Positions 1-8,712 of a DNA stretch of 64,000 nucleotides are shown here, one piece after another. Under the pieces are notes generated by a model. That model made no database searches and was not told the DNA's origin. It saw nothing but the letters and a program-made list of their open reading frames with translations. How positions within the stretch are numbered: position 1 is the stretch's first letter; the number at the start of each line of letters is the position of its first letter. Both the position numbers and the translations under genes were made by a program. Source of the stretch: PALSA-1353 sp050012375 (GTDB taxonomy: Bacteria; Planctomycetota; Phycisphaerae; Tepidisphaerales; Tepidisphaeraceae); contig JBEKHH010000020.1 of NCBI GenBank assembly GCA_050012375.1, forward strand, positions 11,166-75,165, written 5' to 3'.

Positions 1-1493
1 CCAGCATCTGGCAGGTACATGATAACACGCGGGCCTATTTCGATTATCAGAAATCAAAAGGCCTCAGCGATGACCAGATGCTCAAGGACCCAAACGCGCC
101 GTCACCCGAGCAGGTGACCTTTCAATTGCGCCACGACGTTATGTTTTCAGATGGGGTTGCGCTGACTTCCGAAGACGTGGTTTGGACGTATCGCTGGATC
201 ATGAATCCGAATGTGGACGCTCCGCGCGACCGGGCCTATGACGCAAAGATCAAAAGCGTCGTGGCCAATGGGCCGTATGAAGTGACCTTCACGCTGGGGA
301 CTCCCTATTTCGACCCGGTTTTGCTTTGCGGGGGAATTTACATTTTGCCCAAGCATTTCTACGAGAAGTATTCCCCGGATGATTTCAACAAATCGACCGG
401 GCTGCTTTTGGGCAGTGGGCCGTACCGCATGGAGGATCCGACCCGCTGGTCGCCGGGACAGACCGTGATGATGTTGCGGAACGACCGGTATTGGGGCGAG
501 CCGCCCCCGTTCGACCGCGTCGTGTATCGCGTGATCGACAACGATCTGGCCCGTTTGACCGCGTTCCGCAACGGGGAACTGGACATCTACGGAGACCAAC
601 TTGTTTATCCCGCCCAGCCGGAGCCGTATCAGAGGCTCCTTGCCGATCCGAACATTGTCGCGCGGACGCAGCATTTTGAGTACGACACGCCGCTGGGCGG
701 TTACCGCTTCATCGGCTGGAATGAGCGGCAGCGAAATGGCAAACCGGGCATCTTCGCCGACAAGCGGGTGCGCCAGGCGATGACCATGATGATCGATCGT
801 GACCGCATTTGCAGCCAGATCATGCGCGGCTACGTCACTCCGATCTCCGGACCTTTCTACATCAAGGGCAAGCAGAACAATCCGGATGTCAAGCCCTGGC
901 CTTTCGATGTCGCGCGGGCCAAGGCGCTCCTTAAGGAAGCCGGGTTTGTGGATGACGGCAGCGGCGTGCTGAAGGAGCCGGATGGAAGTCCCTTTCAGTT
1001 TTCTCTTACCTATCCCAGCGGCGTGGCCAATTACGATGAAATGGCCCTGTTCATCAAGGACTCCCTCGCCAAGGCGGGCGTCACGCTCATCCCCGATCCG
1101 TTGGACTGGTCGGTCTTCAGCGATCGGTTGAAGAACCATAATTTCGAGGCGATCGCGATGGGTTGGTCGGCGACCATCGAGGATGATCTCTATCAGATTT
1201 TCGATTCCAGCCAGATTGCCGGCGGCGGAGACAATTTCATTTCCTATAGCGATCCGGAACTGGACCGGCTGATCGAGCAGGCGCGCTCGACGGTCGATCC
1301 GGCCATCCGGATGCCGCTATGGCGGAAATGCCACGCCGTTCTGAACGAAGACCAGCCCTACACATTCATATTTGCGCGCAAGGGCCTGACGTTTCTGGAT
1401 GGCCGCATCAAGAACGTGAAAACAGTGCCCCTGGGTTTGAACTCGGAAACCGAATGGTTCGTTCCCCGCTTGGCCCAGCGATGGGAGAAATAA
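1..1493 (+). CDS. Peptide ABC transporter substrate-binding protein (5'-partial)
   Basis: This is a periplasmic or lipid-anchored binding protein of solute-binding family 5 (DppA/OppA type), which delivers peptides or related ligands to the permeases encoded next. The frame is open from base 3, so the N-terminus and signal peptide lie outside the window; the ATG at 78 is internal. Family features visible include the FSDGVALTSEDVVWTYRW segment, the G-S-G-P-Y-R region near the middle and the C-terminal LWRKCHAVLNEDQPYTF stretch. It heads a five-gene operon with 19 nt to the first permease. The ligand cannot be read from the sequence. Confidence 0.9.
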   Translation, partial: SIWQVHDNTRAYFDYQKSKGLSDDQMLKDPNAPSPEQVTFQLRHDVMFSDGVALTSEDVVWTYRWIMNPNVDAPRDRAYDAKIKSVVANGPYEVTFTLGTPYFDPVLLCGGIYILPKHFYEKYSPDDFNKSTGLLLGSGPYRMEDPTRWSPGQTVMMLRNDRYWGEPPPFDRVVYRVIDNDLARLTAFRNGELDIYGDQLVYPAQPEPYQRLLADPNIVARTQHFEYDTPLGGYRFIGWNERQRNGKPGIFADKRVRQAMTMMIDRDRICSQIMRGYVTPISGPFYIKGKQNNPDVKPWPFDVARAKALLKEAGFVDDGSGVLKEPDGSPFQFSLTYPSGVANYDEMALFIKDSLAKAGVTLIPDPLDWSVFSDRLKNHNFEAIAMGWSATIEDDLYQIFDSSQIAGGGDNFISYSDPELDRLIEQARSTVDPAIRMPLWRKCHAVLNEDQPYTFIFARKGLTFLDGRIKNVKTVPLGLNSETEWFVPRLAQRWEK

Positions 1494-1512
1494 CCGTTGC
1501 AGATTTGCCGTC

Positions 1513-2589
1513 ATGCTGAATTACATTATTCGCCGAATCCTGCTGATGTTTCCGACGTTGCTGGGGATGACGCTGGTGACTTTCCTGGTGATGGGCCTTT
1601 CGCCCGGCGGGGTGGGGGGAAGCCTGCTCAACGGCGCGGGAACCATGAAAGCCGATGTGGCCCGCGCCCAGCGCGAGTATCTCGAGCGGCGCTTCGGTCT
1701 GAACCAGCCGCTCCTCGTTCAATATGCTCGCTGGCTAAACGAGATTTCCCCGATCGGTTTTGCGGTCGGGCCAAACCAGAAGCTCGGCGCCTTCCACTGG
1801 TTGAAAAAGCCCGACCTCGGCTACAGCTTCTCCAAAGGCCGGCCCGTGCTCGACCTTGTCGCCGAAGCATTGCCGATCACGCTCCTGCTCAACCTCATCA
1901 CGTTGCCCATCACGATCGTGATCGCCCTGGCGGCGGGGATTTTCGCCGCCCGTCGAAAGGGCGGCATCCTCGATCTCACCAGCGGAATCATTCTGCTGGG
2001 CCTTTGGTCGGTCCCCACGATCTGGGCCGGCGTCATGCTCATCGGTTTCCTGGCCAACCGGCAATATCTATATTGGTTTCCCACCGCCGGGCTGCATGAC
2101 ACGCTCGCCGAGACCATGCCATTTTTCCCGCAGCATCTGGCCGGCGGCTGGAACCGGGGCTGGCTGGCCGACATCGGCTGGCACCTCGTGTTGCCGGTGC
2201 TCTGCCTGACCTACAGCGGCTTCGCGTTCCTGGCCCGGCTGGCGCGCGGGGCGACGCTGGAGAATCTCTCCTCCGACTACGCCCGCACCGCCCGCGCCAA
2301 AGGACTCGACGAACGCGCGATTCTTCTGCGTCACGTCTTGCGCAACAGCTTGCTCCCGCTGATCACCTATTCCGCCGGAATTCTGCCCTCGCTTTTCAGC
2401 GGAGCCGTGATTGTCGAAACCATCTTCAGCATTCACGGCATGGGGTTGCTCATGATCGATGCCATCCGAGCGCGAGATCGCGAATTGGTGCTGGATGAGG
2501 CGCTGGTCGTCGGATTCGTCAGCCTCGTCAGCTATCTTCTGGCCGACGTTCTGTACGCCGTCGCCGATCCGCGGGTGTCCTATGAGTAG
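1513..2589 (+). CDS. Peptide ABC transporter permease, DppB/OppB type
   Basis: Inner-membrane permease of 358 residues. It begins with the typical MLNYIIRRILLMFPTLLGMT N-terminal helix and has a long extracytoplasmic loop before the transport domain. The EAA-like cytoplasmic loop that contacts the ATPases is visible as SDYARTARAKGLDERAILLRH. C-terminal membrane segments around FSGAVIVETIFSIHGMG match the DppB family. It overlaps the next permease by 8 nt, which indicates translational coupling. Confidence 0.93.
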   Translation: MLNYIIRRILLMFPTLLGMTLVTFLVMGLSPGGVGGSLLNGAGTMKADVARAQREYLERRFGLNQPLLVQYARWLNEISPIGFAVGPNQKLGAFHWLKKPDLGYSFSKGRPVLDLVAEALPITLLLNLITLPITIVIALAAGIFAARRKGGILDLTSGIILLGLWSVPTIWAGVMLIGFLANRQYLYWFPTAGLHDTLAETMPFFPQHLAGGWNRGWLADIGWHLVLPVLCLTYSGFAFLARLARGATLENLSSDYARTARAKGLDERAILLRHVLRNSLLPLITYSAGILPSLFSGAVIVETIFSIHGMGLLMIDAIRARDRELVLDEALVVGFVSLVSYLLADVLYAVADPRVSYE

Positions 2590-3796
2590 CATCACCGGCC
2601 CGATGCAGATGACGCCGCCCACTCCCGCTGAGCCGGTGGATTCGCCCAGCCCCTCCTATGCCGCGCAGGTCATCGGCGATACCGTCGCCCAGTGGCAGGC
2701 GAAAATAGCCCTGGCGTGGATCGCCGTCATCGCCATCCTGGCCTGTCTCGCGCCGATCGTCGCCAGCAGCAATCCCATCCTGATCCGGATCGACGGACAT
2801 TGGAGCAGTCCAATGCTTAACTCGTTGTCATGGATTGACTTGGTTTTGCTGGTTCTTCTGGGCGGCATCACGGCGCTGCAATTTTTCAATCGCCTGGGCA
2901 TTGCCCGCAAACTATGCGTCCTGGCGCTGGGCGTTTTGGCGGTGTCGTGCATCTATTGGTGGCGCGGACCTGCGCCTCAGAATATGGTGTACGAGCGGTT
3001 TCGGGACGCGCAGAAATCGGGACACGTGCAGTTCGTGCTTAATGCGCCGATTCCCTTTTCGGCCTCTGACCGCTTGCGCGACCAGCTCGATCCGCGTCTC
3101 ATGCCCCCGTCGCCAGAACATTGGCTCGGCACCGAGGAATTCGGCGCCGACGTCCTGAGCCGCATGATCCATGCCTGCCGAATCGCGCTGGCCATGGGTT
3201 TCGTCGCCAGCGGGATCGCCGTACTCATCGGCATCATCGTCGGCGGAATCATGGGATACTTCGCCGGTATCACGGACATTTTGGGCATGCGACTCATCGA
3301 AATCTTCGAGGCCATCCCCACACTCTTTCTCATGATCACCCTCGTCGCGTTTTTCCCCAGCGAAGATTATCGACTGCCCATGCTGATGATCATCATCGGG
3401 ATCGTGGGATGGACGCCCTATGCGAGATATCTTCGGGCGGAATTCCTGTCGCTACGGCAACGCGATTTTGTATATGCGGCACAGGCCGCGGGATTGCCGC
3501 TGCGCTCCATCCTTTTCCGGCACATGCTGCCCAACGGCATCACCTCGGTTGTCATCAACCTCAGCTTCGGCATCGCCGGCGCGATTTTGGCCGAAAGCAC
3601 CCTCAGCTTCCTTCAACTGGGCGTCGTCGATCAACCGAGTTGGGGCGCTATGCTCAGCCAGGCCACCGGACAGGGCGGGCAATTCGTTTGGTGGATGGCC
3701 CTATACCCCGGCCTGGCGATTTTCCTGACCGTCTTTGCCTACATTTTGCTTGGCGAGGCCGTCAACGACGCGCTGGATCCGAGGCGAAGGAGATAG
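2582..3796 (+). CDS. Peptide ABC transporter permease, DppC/OppC type
   Basis: Second permease of the importer, 404 residues. The start is placed at ATG 2582, which overlaps the stop of the DppB-type gene; a longer upstream frame exists but would lie inside that gene. It is longer than usual DppC (about 300) because two extra membrane segments and a loop (residues about 75-190) precede the binding-protein-dependent transport domain. The loop contains LMPPSPEHWLGTEEFGADVL, the normal DppC entry motif. The EAA loop is at DFVYAAQAAGLPLRSILFRH. The heterodimer with the preceding gene forms the channel. Confidence 0.93.
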   Translation: MSSITGPMQMTPPTPAEPVDSPSPSYAAQVIGDTVAQWQAKIALAWIAVIAILACLAPIVASSNPILIRIDGHWSSPMLNSLSWIDLVLLVLLGGITALQFFNRLGIARKLCVLALGVLAVSCIYWWRGPAPQNMVYERFRDAQKSGHVQFVLNAPIPFSASDRLRDQLDPRLMPPSPEHWLGTEEFGADVLSRMIHACRIALAMGFVASGIAVLIGIIVGGIMGYFAGITDILGMRLIEIFEAIPTLFLMITLVAFFPSEDYRLPMLMIIIGIVGWTPYARYLRAEFLSLRQRDFVYAAQAAGLPLRSILFRHMLPNGITSVVINLSFGIAGAILAESTLSFLQLGVVDQPSWGAMLSQATGQGGQFVWWMALYPGLAIFLTVFAYILLGEAVNDALDPRRRR

Positions 3797-3804
3797 AATC
3801 CGCC

Positions 3805-4842
3805 ATGCAACCGCTCCTGGAACTTCGCAATCTCACCGTCGCCTTCGACACCGAAGCCGGCGAAATCCGCCCCGTGCAGGATGTCTCGCTCTCCGTCTAT
3901 CCCGGCCAGACGGTCGCGCTCGTCGGCGAAAGCGGATGCGGAAAGAGCGTCACCGCATTGTCGATTCTTCGCCTGATCCCCAGCCCGCCGGGAAAAGTGC
4001 TCGGCGGCCAGATTCTGTTTGAGGGCCAGGACCTGCTCCCCCGCTCGGAAAAACAGATGCAGGCCGTCCGCGGAAAAGACATCGCGATGATCTTTCAGGA
4101 GCCGATGACTTCGCTCAATCCCGTCTTCACGGTGGGGGAGCAGATCGTCGAGGCGGTCCAGCTCCACCAAAGAGTCGGCACAAAGCAGGCATACGAAATT
4201 GCCGAGCAATCGATGCACGATGTCGGGATCGCCGATCCGCACAAGCGCCTGCACGAATATCCGCACCGTCTCTCCGGCGGCATGCGGCAGCGGATCATGA
4301 TCGCGATGGCCTTGTCATGCCGGCCAAAATTGCTCATCGCCGATGAGCCGACCACCGCCCTGGACGTGACGATCCAGGCTCAGATTCTGGAATTGCTCCG
4401 GGAATTGCAGCACGAGCGGGGGATGGCGGTGATGCTGATCACGCACGATCTTGGCGTCGTCGCCGAAAACGCCGACGCCGTCGCCGTCATGTATGCCAGC
4501 AGGCTGGTGGAATGCGCGGCCGTGGACGATCTCTTCGATTCGCCGCAACATCCGTACACCGAAGGACTCTTCCGGGCAATCCCAAGATTGGGTCAGGTCC
4601 ACGAGCGTCTGCAAACGATCGCCGGCTCAGTCCCAAGCCCCCGGCGATTTCCCTCCGGTTGCAAATTTCATCCAAGATGCCCCCGGATGAACGCCGATCC
4701 GCTGTGCGCCGGCCAGGAGCCGCCGCTGCGCGAGATTACCCCGCGGCATTGGGCGGCTTGCCACAAGATCGACAATTTCGCCGCCAAGCCCATCACCCCG
4801 CCGAACACCGATTCGCGCCGCCCCGCGGAGGTGTCCCGATGA
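3805..4842 (+). CDS. Peptide ABC transporter ATP-binding protein, DppD/OppD type
   Basis: Cytoplasmic ATPase of 345 residues. Walker A is GESGCGKS (about residue 37), the Q-loop lies in IFQEPMTSLNPVF, the ABC signature is LSGGMRQR and Walker B is LLIADEPTTALD. The C-terminal oligopeptide/dipeptide domain has the cysteine cluster CKFHPRCPRMNADPLC, which binds Fe-S in some relatives. The start chosen is ATG 3805 (MQPLLELRNLTV), 8 nt after the permease stop; the open frame extends upstream but that part is a shadow. Confidence 0.93.
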   Translation: MQPLLELRNLTVAFDTEAGEIRPVQDVSLSVYPGQTVALVGESGCGKSVTALSILRLIPSPPGKVLGGQILFEGQDLLPRSEKQMQAVRGKDIAMIFQEPMTSLNPVFTVGEQIVEAVQLHQRVGTKQAYEIAEQSMHDVGIADPHKRLHEYPHRLSGGMRQRIMIAMALSCRPKLLIADEPTTALDVTIQAQILELLRELQHERGMAVMLITHDLGVVAENADAVAVMYASRLVECAAVDDLFDSPQHPYTEGLFRAIPRLGQVHERLQTIAGSVPSPRRFPSGCKFHPRCPRMNADPLCAGQEPPLREITPRHWAACHKIDNFAAKPITPPNTDSRRPAEVSR

Positions 4843-5963
4843 GCCAGGACACTCCGCTCTTGCGAGTGCGCGATTTGAAAACCTATTTCCCGATCAAGCG
4901 CGGCGTCCTTTCGCGCACCGTGGGATGGATCAAGGCCGTCGACGGCGTCAGCTTCGATATCCAGCCGGGCAAAACCTTGGGCCTGGTTGGAGAATCCGGA
5001 TGTGGCAAGACCACCGTCGGCCGCTCGATCCTCCGGCTCATCCCATCTACCTCCGGCGACGTCAGCTACAAGGGCCAGGATTTCCTGGCCTACCGCGGCG
5101 AGAAGCTCCGGCGTCTGCGAAGCCGGATGCAGATTATTTTCCAGGACCCCATCGGCAGCCTCAATCCCCGCATGCGAATCGGCAACATCATCGGCGAGCC
5201 GATCGAAGTCCACGGAATCGCCCGCGGCGAAGAAAAGCGGAAACGGGTCGCTTCCCTCCTCCATCGCGTGGGACTGGATGAAAACGATGCGGCCAAATAT
5301 CCCCACGAATTCTCCGGCGGCCAGAGGCAGAGGATCGGCATCGCTCGCGCGATTGCCCTCTCCCCGGATTTCATCGTCTGCGACGAGCCGGTCTCGGCCC
5401 TGGACGTTTCCATTCAGAGCCAGATTCTGAATCTCCTGGCCGATCTTCGCGCCGAGCGAAACATTGCCTATCTCTTCATCGCCCACAATCTGGCGGTCGT
5501 GGAACATTTCTCCGATGAGGTGGCGGTGATGTATCTGGGCCGAATCGTGGAAAAAGCCGACGCTCGCGAGCTGTATGCTAATCCAAAGCATCCCTACACA
5601 ACGGCATTGTTGTCCGCCGTCCCCGAGCCGGATCCGCGCCGAAAGCGCGACCGCATCGTCCTCGGCGGCGAAGTTCCATCGCCGGCCGATCCGCCTGCGG
5701 GATGCCCATTTCATCCGCGATGCCAACTGACGCGCGAGGCCGCCGCGAAGGGCGCCGCCGATCCAAGCGCAACCGTTTCGGTGGTCCAGCGCGGCCTCGG
5801 TGGAACAATCTCGCTGCGAGTCCTGGATTTCGACGGCGTCAGGGACGTGGAGAGCGGCGGCGAAACATTTCGCGTACTGGCCAAATGCGCAGCCCAAACC
5901 CCGCCGCTGGAAGCCAAGAATGGCAAACCCGGCCACGTCGCGGCTTGCTGGGTCACTGAGTGA
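4839..5963 (+). CDS. Peptide ABC transporter ATP-binding protein, DppF/OppF type
   Basis: Second ATPase, 374 residues, starting at ATG 4839 in an ATGA overlap with the previous stop. Walker A is GESGCGKT, the signature is FSGGQRQR and Walker B is FIVCDEPVSALD. The N-terminal TYFPIKRGVLSRTVGWIKAVDGVSF is typical of OppF. The C-terminal cysteine region is split: CPFHPRC is followed by an insert of roughly 55 residues (RGLGGTISLRVLDFDGVRDV region) before the final HVAACW motif. The insert is unusual for the family and its purpose is unknown. Confidence 0.92.
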   Translation: MSQDTPLLRVRDLKTYFPIKRGVLSRTVGWIKAVDGVSFDIQPGKTLGLVGESGCGKTTVGRSILRLIPSTSGDVSYKGQDFLAYRGEKLRRLRSRMQIIFQDPIGSLNPRMRIGNIIGEPIEVHGIARGEEKRKRVASLLHRVGLDENDAAKYPHEFSGGQRQRIGIARAIALSPDFIVCDEPVSALDVSIQSQILNLLADLRAERNIAYLFIAHNLAVVEHFSDEVAVMYLGRIVEKADARELYANPKHPYTTALLSAVPEPDPRRKRDRIVLGGEVPSPADPPAGCPFHPRCQLTREAAAKGAADPSATVSVVQRGLGGTISLRVLDFDGVRDVESGGETFRVLAKCAAQTPPLEAKNGKPGHVAACWVTE

Positions 5964-6083
5964 AACCAGAAATCCGAAACCAGAATGACGAATCAAATCC
6001 GAAATCAGAATGACCGAATGAAGACCGTTTCGGGTTTCTGGTTTCGGGCTTGATTCGTCATTCTGGTTTCGGATTTCTGGTTT
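5963..6083 (+). repeat. 34-bp perfect inverted repeat, short-word hairpin
   Basis: Arms at 5963-5996 and 6050-6083 are exact reverse complements (34 of 34) around a 53-nt loop. The arms are built of imperfect repeats of a CCAGAAATCCGAAA-like word, and the same words continue in the loop and past the right arm to about 6115. It lies between the ABC operon and hisD, both on the plus strand. It could act as a terminator but has no clear T-tract. Confidence 0.85.
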
Positions 6084-6130
6084 TCGGCCCTCGGGTTTCG
6101 GATTTCGGGTTTTCCCCCTAGAATTCTCCC

Positions 6131-7456
6131 ATGATTCCGATTCTGAAACTGAACAATGCGAAGGAACAGAGCCGCGTGGATTCGCTTCTGCTTGAGCTTG
6201 CGCTGGATCCCGTGGCCCTGGCTCTCGGGACGGGCCAGAGGGCAAAGCAGGTCGCGTTGGTCCAGAAGATTTTGCAGGACGTCGCTGGGCGCGGGGATGA
6301 GGCGCTTGTGGCCAATAGCCGAGAGTTCGACGATCCGGATTTCTCCGCAGCGCAGATTCGCGTCACCCCAAAAGAGATGGTCGAAGCGGCGGGGCGAGTG
6401 CCGGCGGATCAGTCGGCGGCGATTCGACGATCCATTGCGCAGGTGCGCGAATATCAAACGCATGTCATGCCGAAGGACCCGCCGCCGCTGCGGAGGCCGG
6501 GCGTCGAATTGGGTTTGCGATTCATGCCGCTGGAATCAGCCGGACTCTATTTCCCGGGCGGCAAAGCCGCGTATCCGTCGAGCCTGATCATGCTCGCCGT
6601 TCCGGCCCAGGTCGCCGGCGTCAGCCGGATCGTCGTCTGTACCCCGCCGAGCAAGTACGGACGCAGCGATCTCGTCCTGGCGGCCTGTCACGAGCTGAAA
6701 CTGACGGATGTCTATCGCGCCGGCGGCGCAGCGGCGATCGCGGCCATGGCGTTCGGCACGGCCACCATTCCAAAGGTGGACAAAATCGTCGGGCCAGGAA
6801 ACATTTACGTCCAACTCGCCAAGCGGGCGCTGGCCGGCTGCGTGGGAATCGACGGCTTCTTGGGGCCGAGCGAAATTCTCACGATCGCCGATGACTCCGG
6901 CAAACCGGAATTCATCGCTGCCGATCTGCTCGCCCAGGCCGAGCACGATCCGGGAAGCTGCTTTCTATTGACGACCAGCAAATCATTGGCCGAGACCGTT
7001 CGCGATGAGGTCGAAAAACAGCTATCCACTCTGCCCCGCCGCGCCGCGGCTGAAAAGGCGCTGAAAGATCACAGCGCGATCATCATCGGCGAATCGATGG
7101 ATGAGCTGATCTCCCTGTCCGATCGCTTCGCGGCCGAGCACGTGAACGTCCAAACGCGCGACGATCAGGCGGTGGTAAAAAAGCTGCGGAATGCCGGCGC
7201 AATCTTCGTCGGCCCATATTCAGCCGTCGCCGCCGGAGATTATGTCGCCGGCCCCAGTCACTGCCTGCCCACCAACACAACCGCCCGTTTCTCCAGCGGC
7301 ATCAGCGTGTACGAATTTTTCAAGCGATCCAGCGTTGAGCGCTACGACGCGGAGGGACTGCGCGCCGATGCCGGCGCGATCGTGACGCTTGCAAAGGCCG
7401 AAGGGCTTGAGGGGCATGCGCGCAGTGTGGAAGCGCGTCTGGAAGAGACGGAGTGA
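6131..7456 (+). CDS. hisD: Histidinol dehydrogenase
   Basis: Catalyses the last two oxidations of histidine synthesis (L-histidinol to L-histidine, NAD and zinc dependent) in the cytoplasm. The 441 residues match normal HisD length. Visible motifs include YFPGGKAAYPSS, KVDKIVGPGNIYVQLAKR, GPSEILTIADDS, the zinc-ligand region AEHDPGS and the catalytic Glu-His pair in AAEHVNVQT. It is followed by hisC 80 nt downstream, so the two probably form a small his operon; hisB is 30 kb away on the other strand. Confidence 0.96.
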   Translation: MIPILKLNNAKEQSRVDSLLLELALDPVALALGTGQRAKQVALVQKILQDVAGRGDEALVANSREFDDPDFSAAQIRVTPKEMVEAAGRVPADQSAAIRRSIAQVREYQTHVMPKDPPPLRRPGVELGLRFMPLESAGLYFPGGKAAYPSSLIMLAVPAQVAGVSRIVVCTPPSKYGRSDLVLAACHELKLTDVYRAGGAAAIAAMAFGTATIPKVDKIVGPGNIYVQLAKRALAGCVGIDGFLGPSEILTIADDSGKPEFIAADLLAQAEHDPGSCFLLTTSKSLAETVRDEVEKQLSTLPRRAAAEKALKDHSAIIIGESMDELISLSDRFAAEHVNVQTRDDQAVVKKLRNAGAIFVGPYSAVAAGDYVAGPSHCLPTNTTARFSSGISVYEFFKRSSVERYDAEGLRADAGAIVTLAKAEGLEGHARSVEARLEETE

Positions 7457-7517
7457 CGAAGAGACGAAGTGATTGTCCGCGCACTTCGTCTCTCCAACGC
7501 TTTGTCTCTTCGTCTCC
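7447..7517 (+). repeat. Short-word inverted repeat between hisD and hisC
   Basis: The word GACGAAG is repeated on the left (7447-7471) and its reverse complement on the right (7482-7517). The best arms are AGAGACGAAGTG (7460-7471) and CACTTCGTCTCT (7482-7493). It overlaps the end of hisD. It has the same architecture as the hairpin at 5963 but a different word. Confidence 0.75.
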
Positions 7518-7536
7518 ATCGTTTATACTTTCCCCC

Positions 7537-8607
7537 ATGGCTCCCCAATTCGTCCGGGCATGTGTGCGCGAGATGGAGGGATACGAGCCGGGCGAGCAGC
7601 CGGCGGCGGGGGAGCGCGTCGTCAAACTGAACACCAACGAGAATCCCTATCAGCCGAGCGATCGCGTCATGCAGGCGATCGCGGGAATCAGCGCGGAAAC
7701 GCTGCGGCGATACCCCAATCCAACCGCCGATGTGTTTCGCGACGCGGCCGCCAAACTTCACGGCGTTACTCGCCAGCACATCATAGCCGGCAACGGCAGC
7801 GACGATATCCTGACGATCGCCACGCGATGCTTCGTCCCGCCCGGCGGAACGCTGGCGTTTCCCGATCCGACCTATTCGCTCTATCCGGTCCTGGCCCGGC
7901 TGCAAGACGCCAAGGCCCTGCCGATTCCCTGGGAACGTGATTGGACTTTGCCGATCGACGCCCTCGCCGCCAGCGGCGCCAAGGCGATTTATCTGGCCAA
8001 CCCCAACGCCCCCAGCGGCACATTCGTCTCACCGCTGAAGATCGCCGAATTGGCCCGGAACTTTTCCGCGCTGATTCTGGTGGACGAGGCCTACGTCGAT
8101 TTCTCCGACGACAATTGCGTGGCCCTGGTTCAGCAGTTCCCCAACCTCCTGATCACGCGGACGCTGAGCAAGGCCTATTCCCTGGCCGGCCTCCGCTTCG
8201 GCTATGCCATCGCGCAGCCGACGGTGATCGCGCAGATGATGAAGGTAAAGGACAGCTACAACTGCGACGCGCTGTCGATCATCGCCGCCACGGCCGCCAT
8301 CGAAGACCAGGCTTACGCCAGGAGCACCTGGGAAAACATCAAATCCGAGCGGGCGCGACTCAGCAGCGAGCTGACGCAACTCGGCTGGACGGTGTTGCCG
8401 AGCCAGGCGAATTTCATTCTCGCGACCGTCCCAACCGGCCGCGGCAAAGAAATGTATCTCGGCCTGAAGCAGCAGGGGATTTTAGTGCGATATTTCGATT
8501 TGCCGGGTTTGCAGGACAAGATTCGCATCACGATCGGCCAGAGCCACGAGAACAACGCGCTGTTGGCAGGGATCAAGATGCTGTCCGCTGCGGGGAAAGC
8601 GGCGTAG
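7537..8607 (+). CDS. hisC: Histidinol-phosphate aminotransferase
   Basis: PLP-dependent class I/II aminotransferase of 356 residues that converts imidazole-acetol phosphate to histidinol phosphate. The NTNENPYQPS N-terminus, the NPNAPSGT substrate loop, the DEAYVDF aspartate segment and the PLP lysine in TLSKAYSLAGLRFGYA identify it. The start is ATG 7537 (MAPQFVRACV); the longer frame from 7453 would translate the hairpin between hisD and hisC. Confidence 0.95.
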   Translation: MAPQFVRACVREMEGYEPGEQPAAGERVVKLNTNENPYQPSDRVMQAIAGISAETLRRYPNPTADVFRDAAAKLHGVTRQHIIAGNGSDDILTIATRCFVPPGGTLAFPDPTYSLYPVLARLQDAKALPIPWERDWTLPIDALAASGAKAIYLANPNAPSGTFVSPLKIAELARNFSALILVDEAYVDFSDDNCVALVQQFPNLLITRTLSKAYSLAGLRFGYAIAQPTVIAQMMKVKDSYNCDALSIIAATAAIEDQAYARSTWENIKSERARLSSELTQLGWTVLPSQANFILATVPTGRGKEMYLGLKQQGILVRYFDLPGLQDKIRITIGQSHENNALLAGIKMLSAAGKAA

Positions 8608-8712
8608 AAATTCTTGGAATTCTGGGCAACGCGGCTATAGTGGCGCTGTTGACTGATATCTGAGGATTTCCAGATCGCCAAGAGTGATCGGAATGGTCAG
8701 GGAGGATGCTGC

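Noticed and set aside
147..1139. Long minus-strand frame opposite the peptide-binding protein
   Set aside because: It is a shadow of the binding protein; the translation has no domain and the plus frame fits the family along its whole length.
4668..6245. 525-codon minus-strand frame
   Set aside because: It lies opposite the DppF-type ATPase and the hairpin; no recognisable protein features.
7453..7536. Extended N-terminus of HisC
   Set aside because: It would translate the hairpin between hisD and hisC; the internal ATG gives the normal HisC start.
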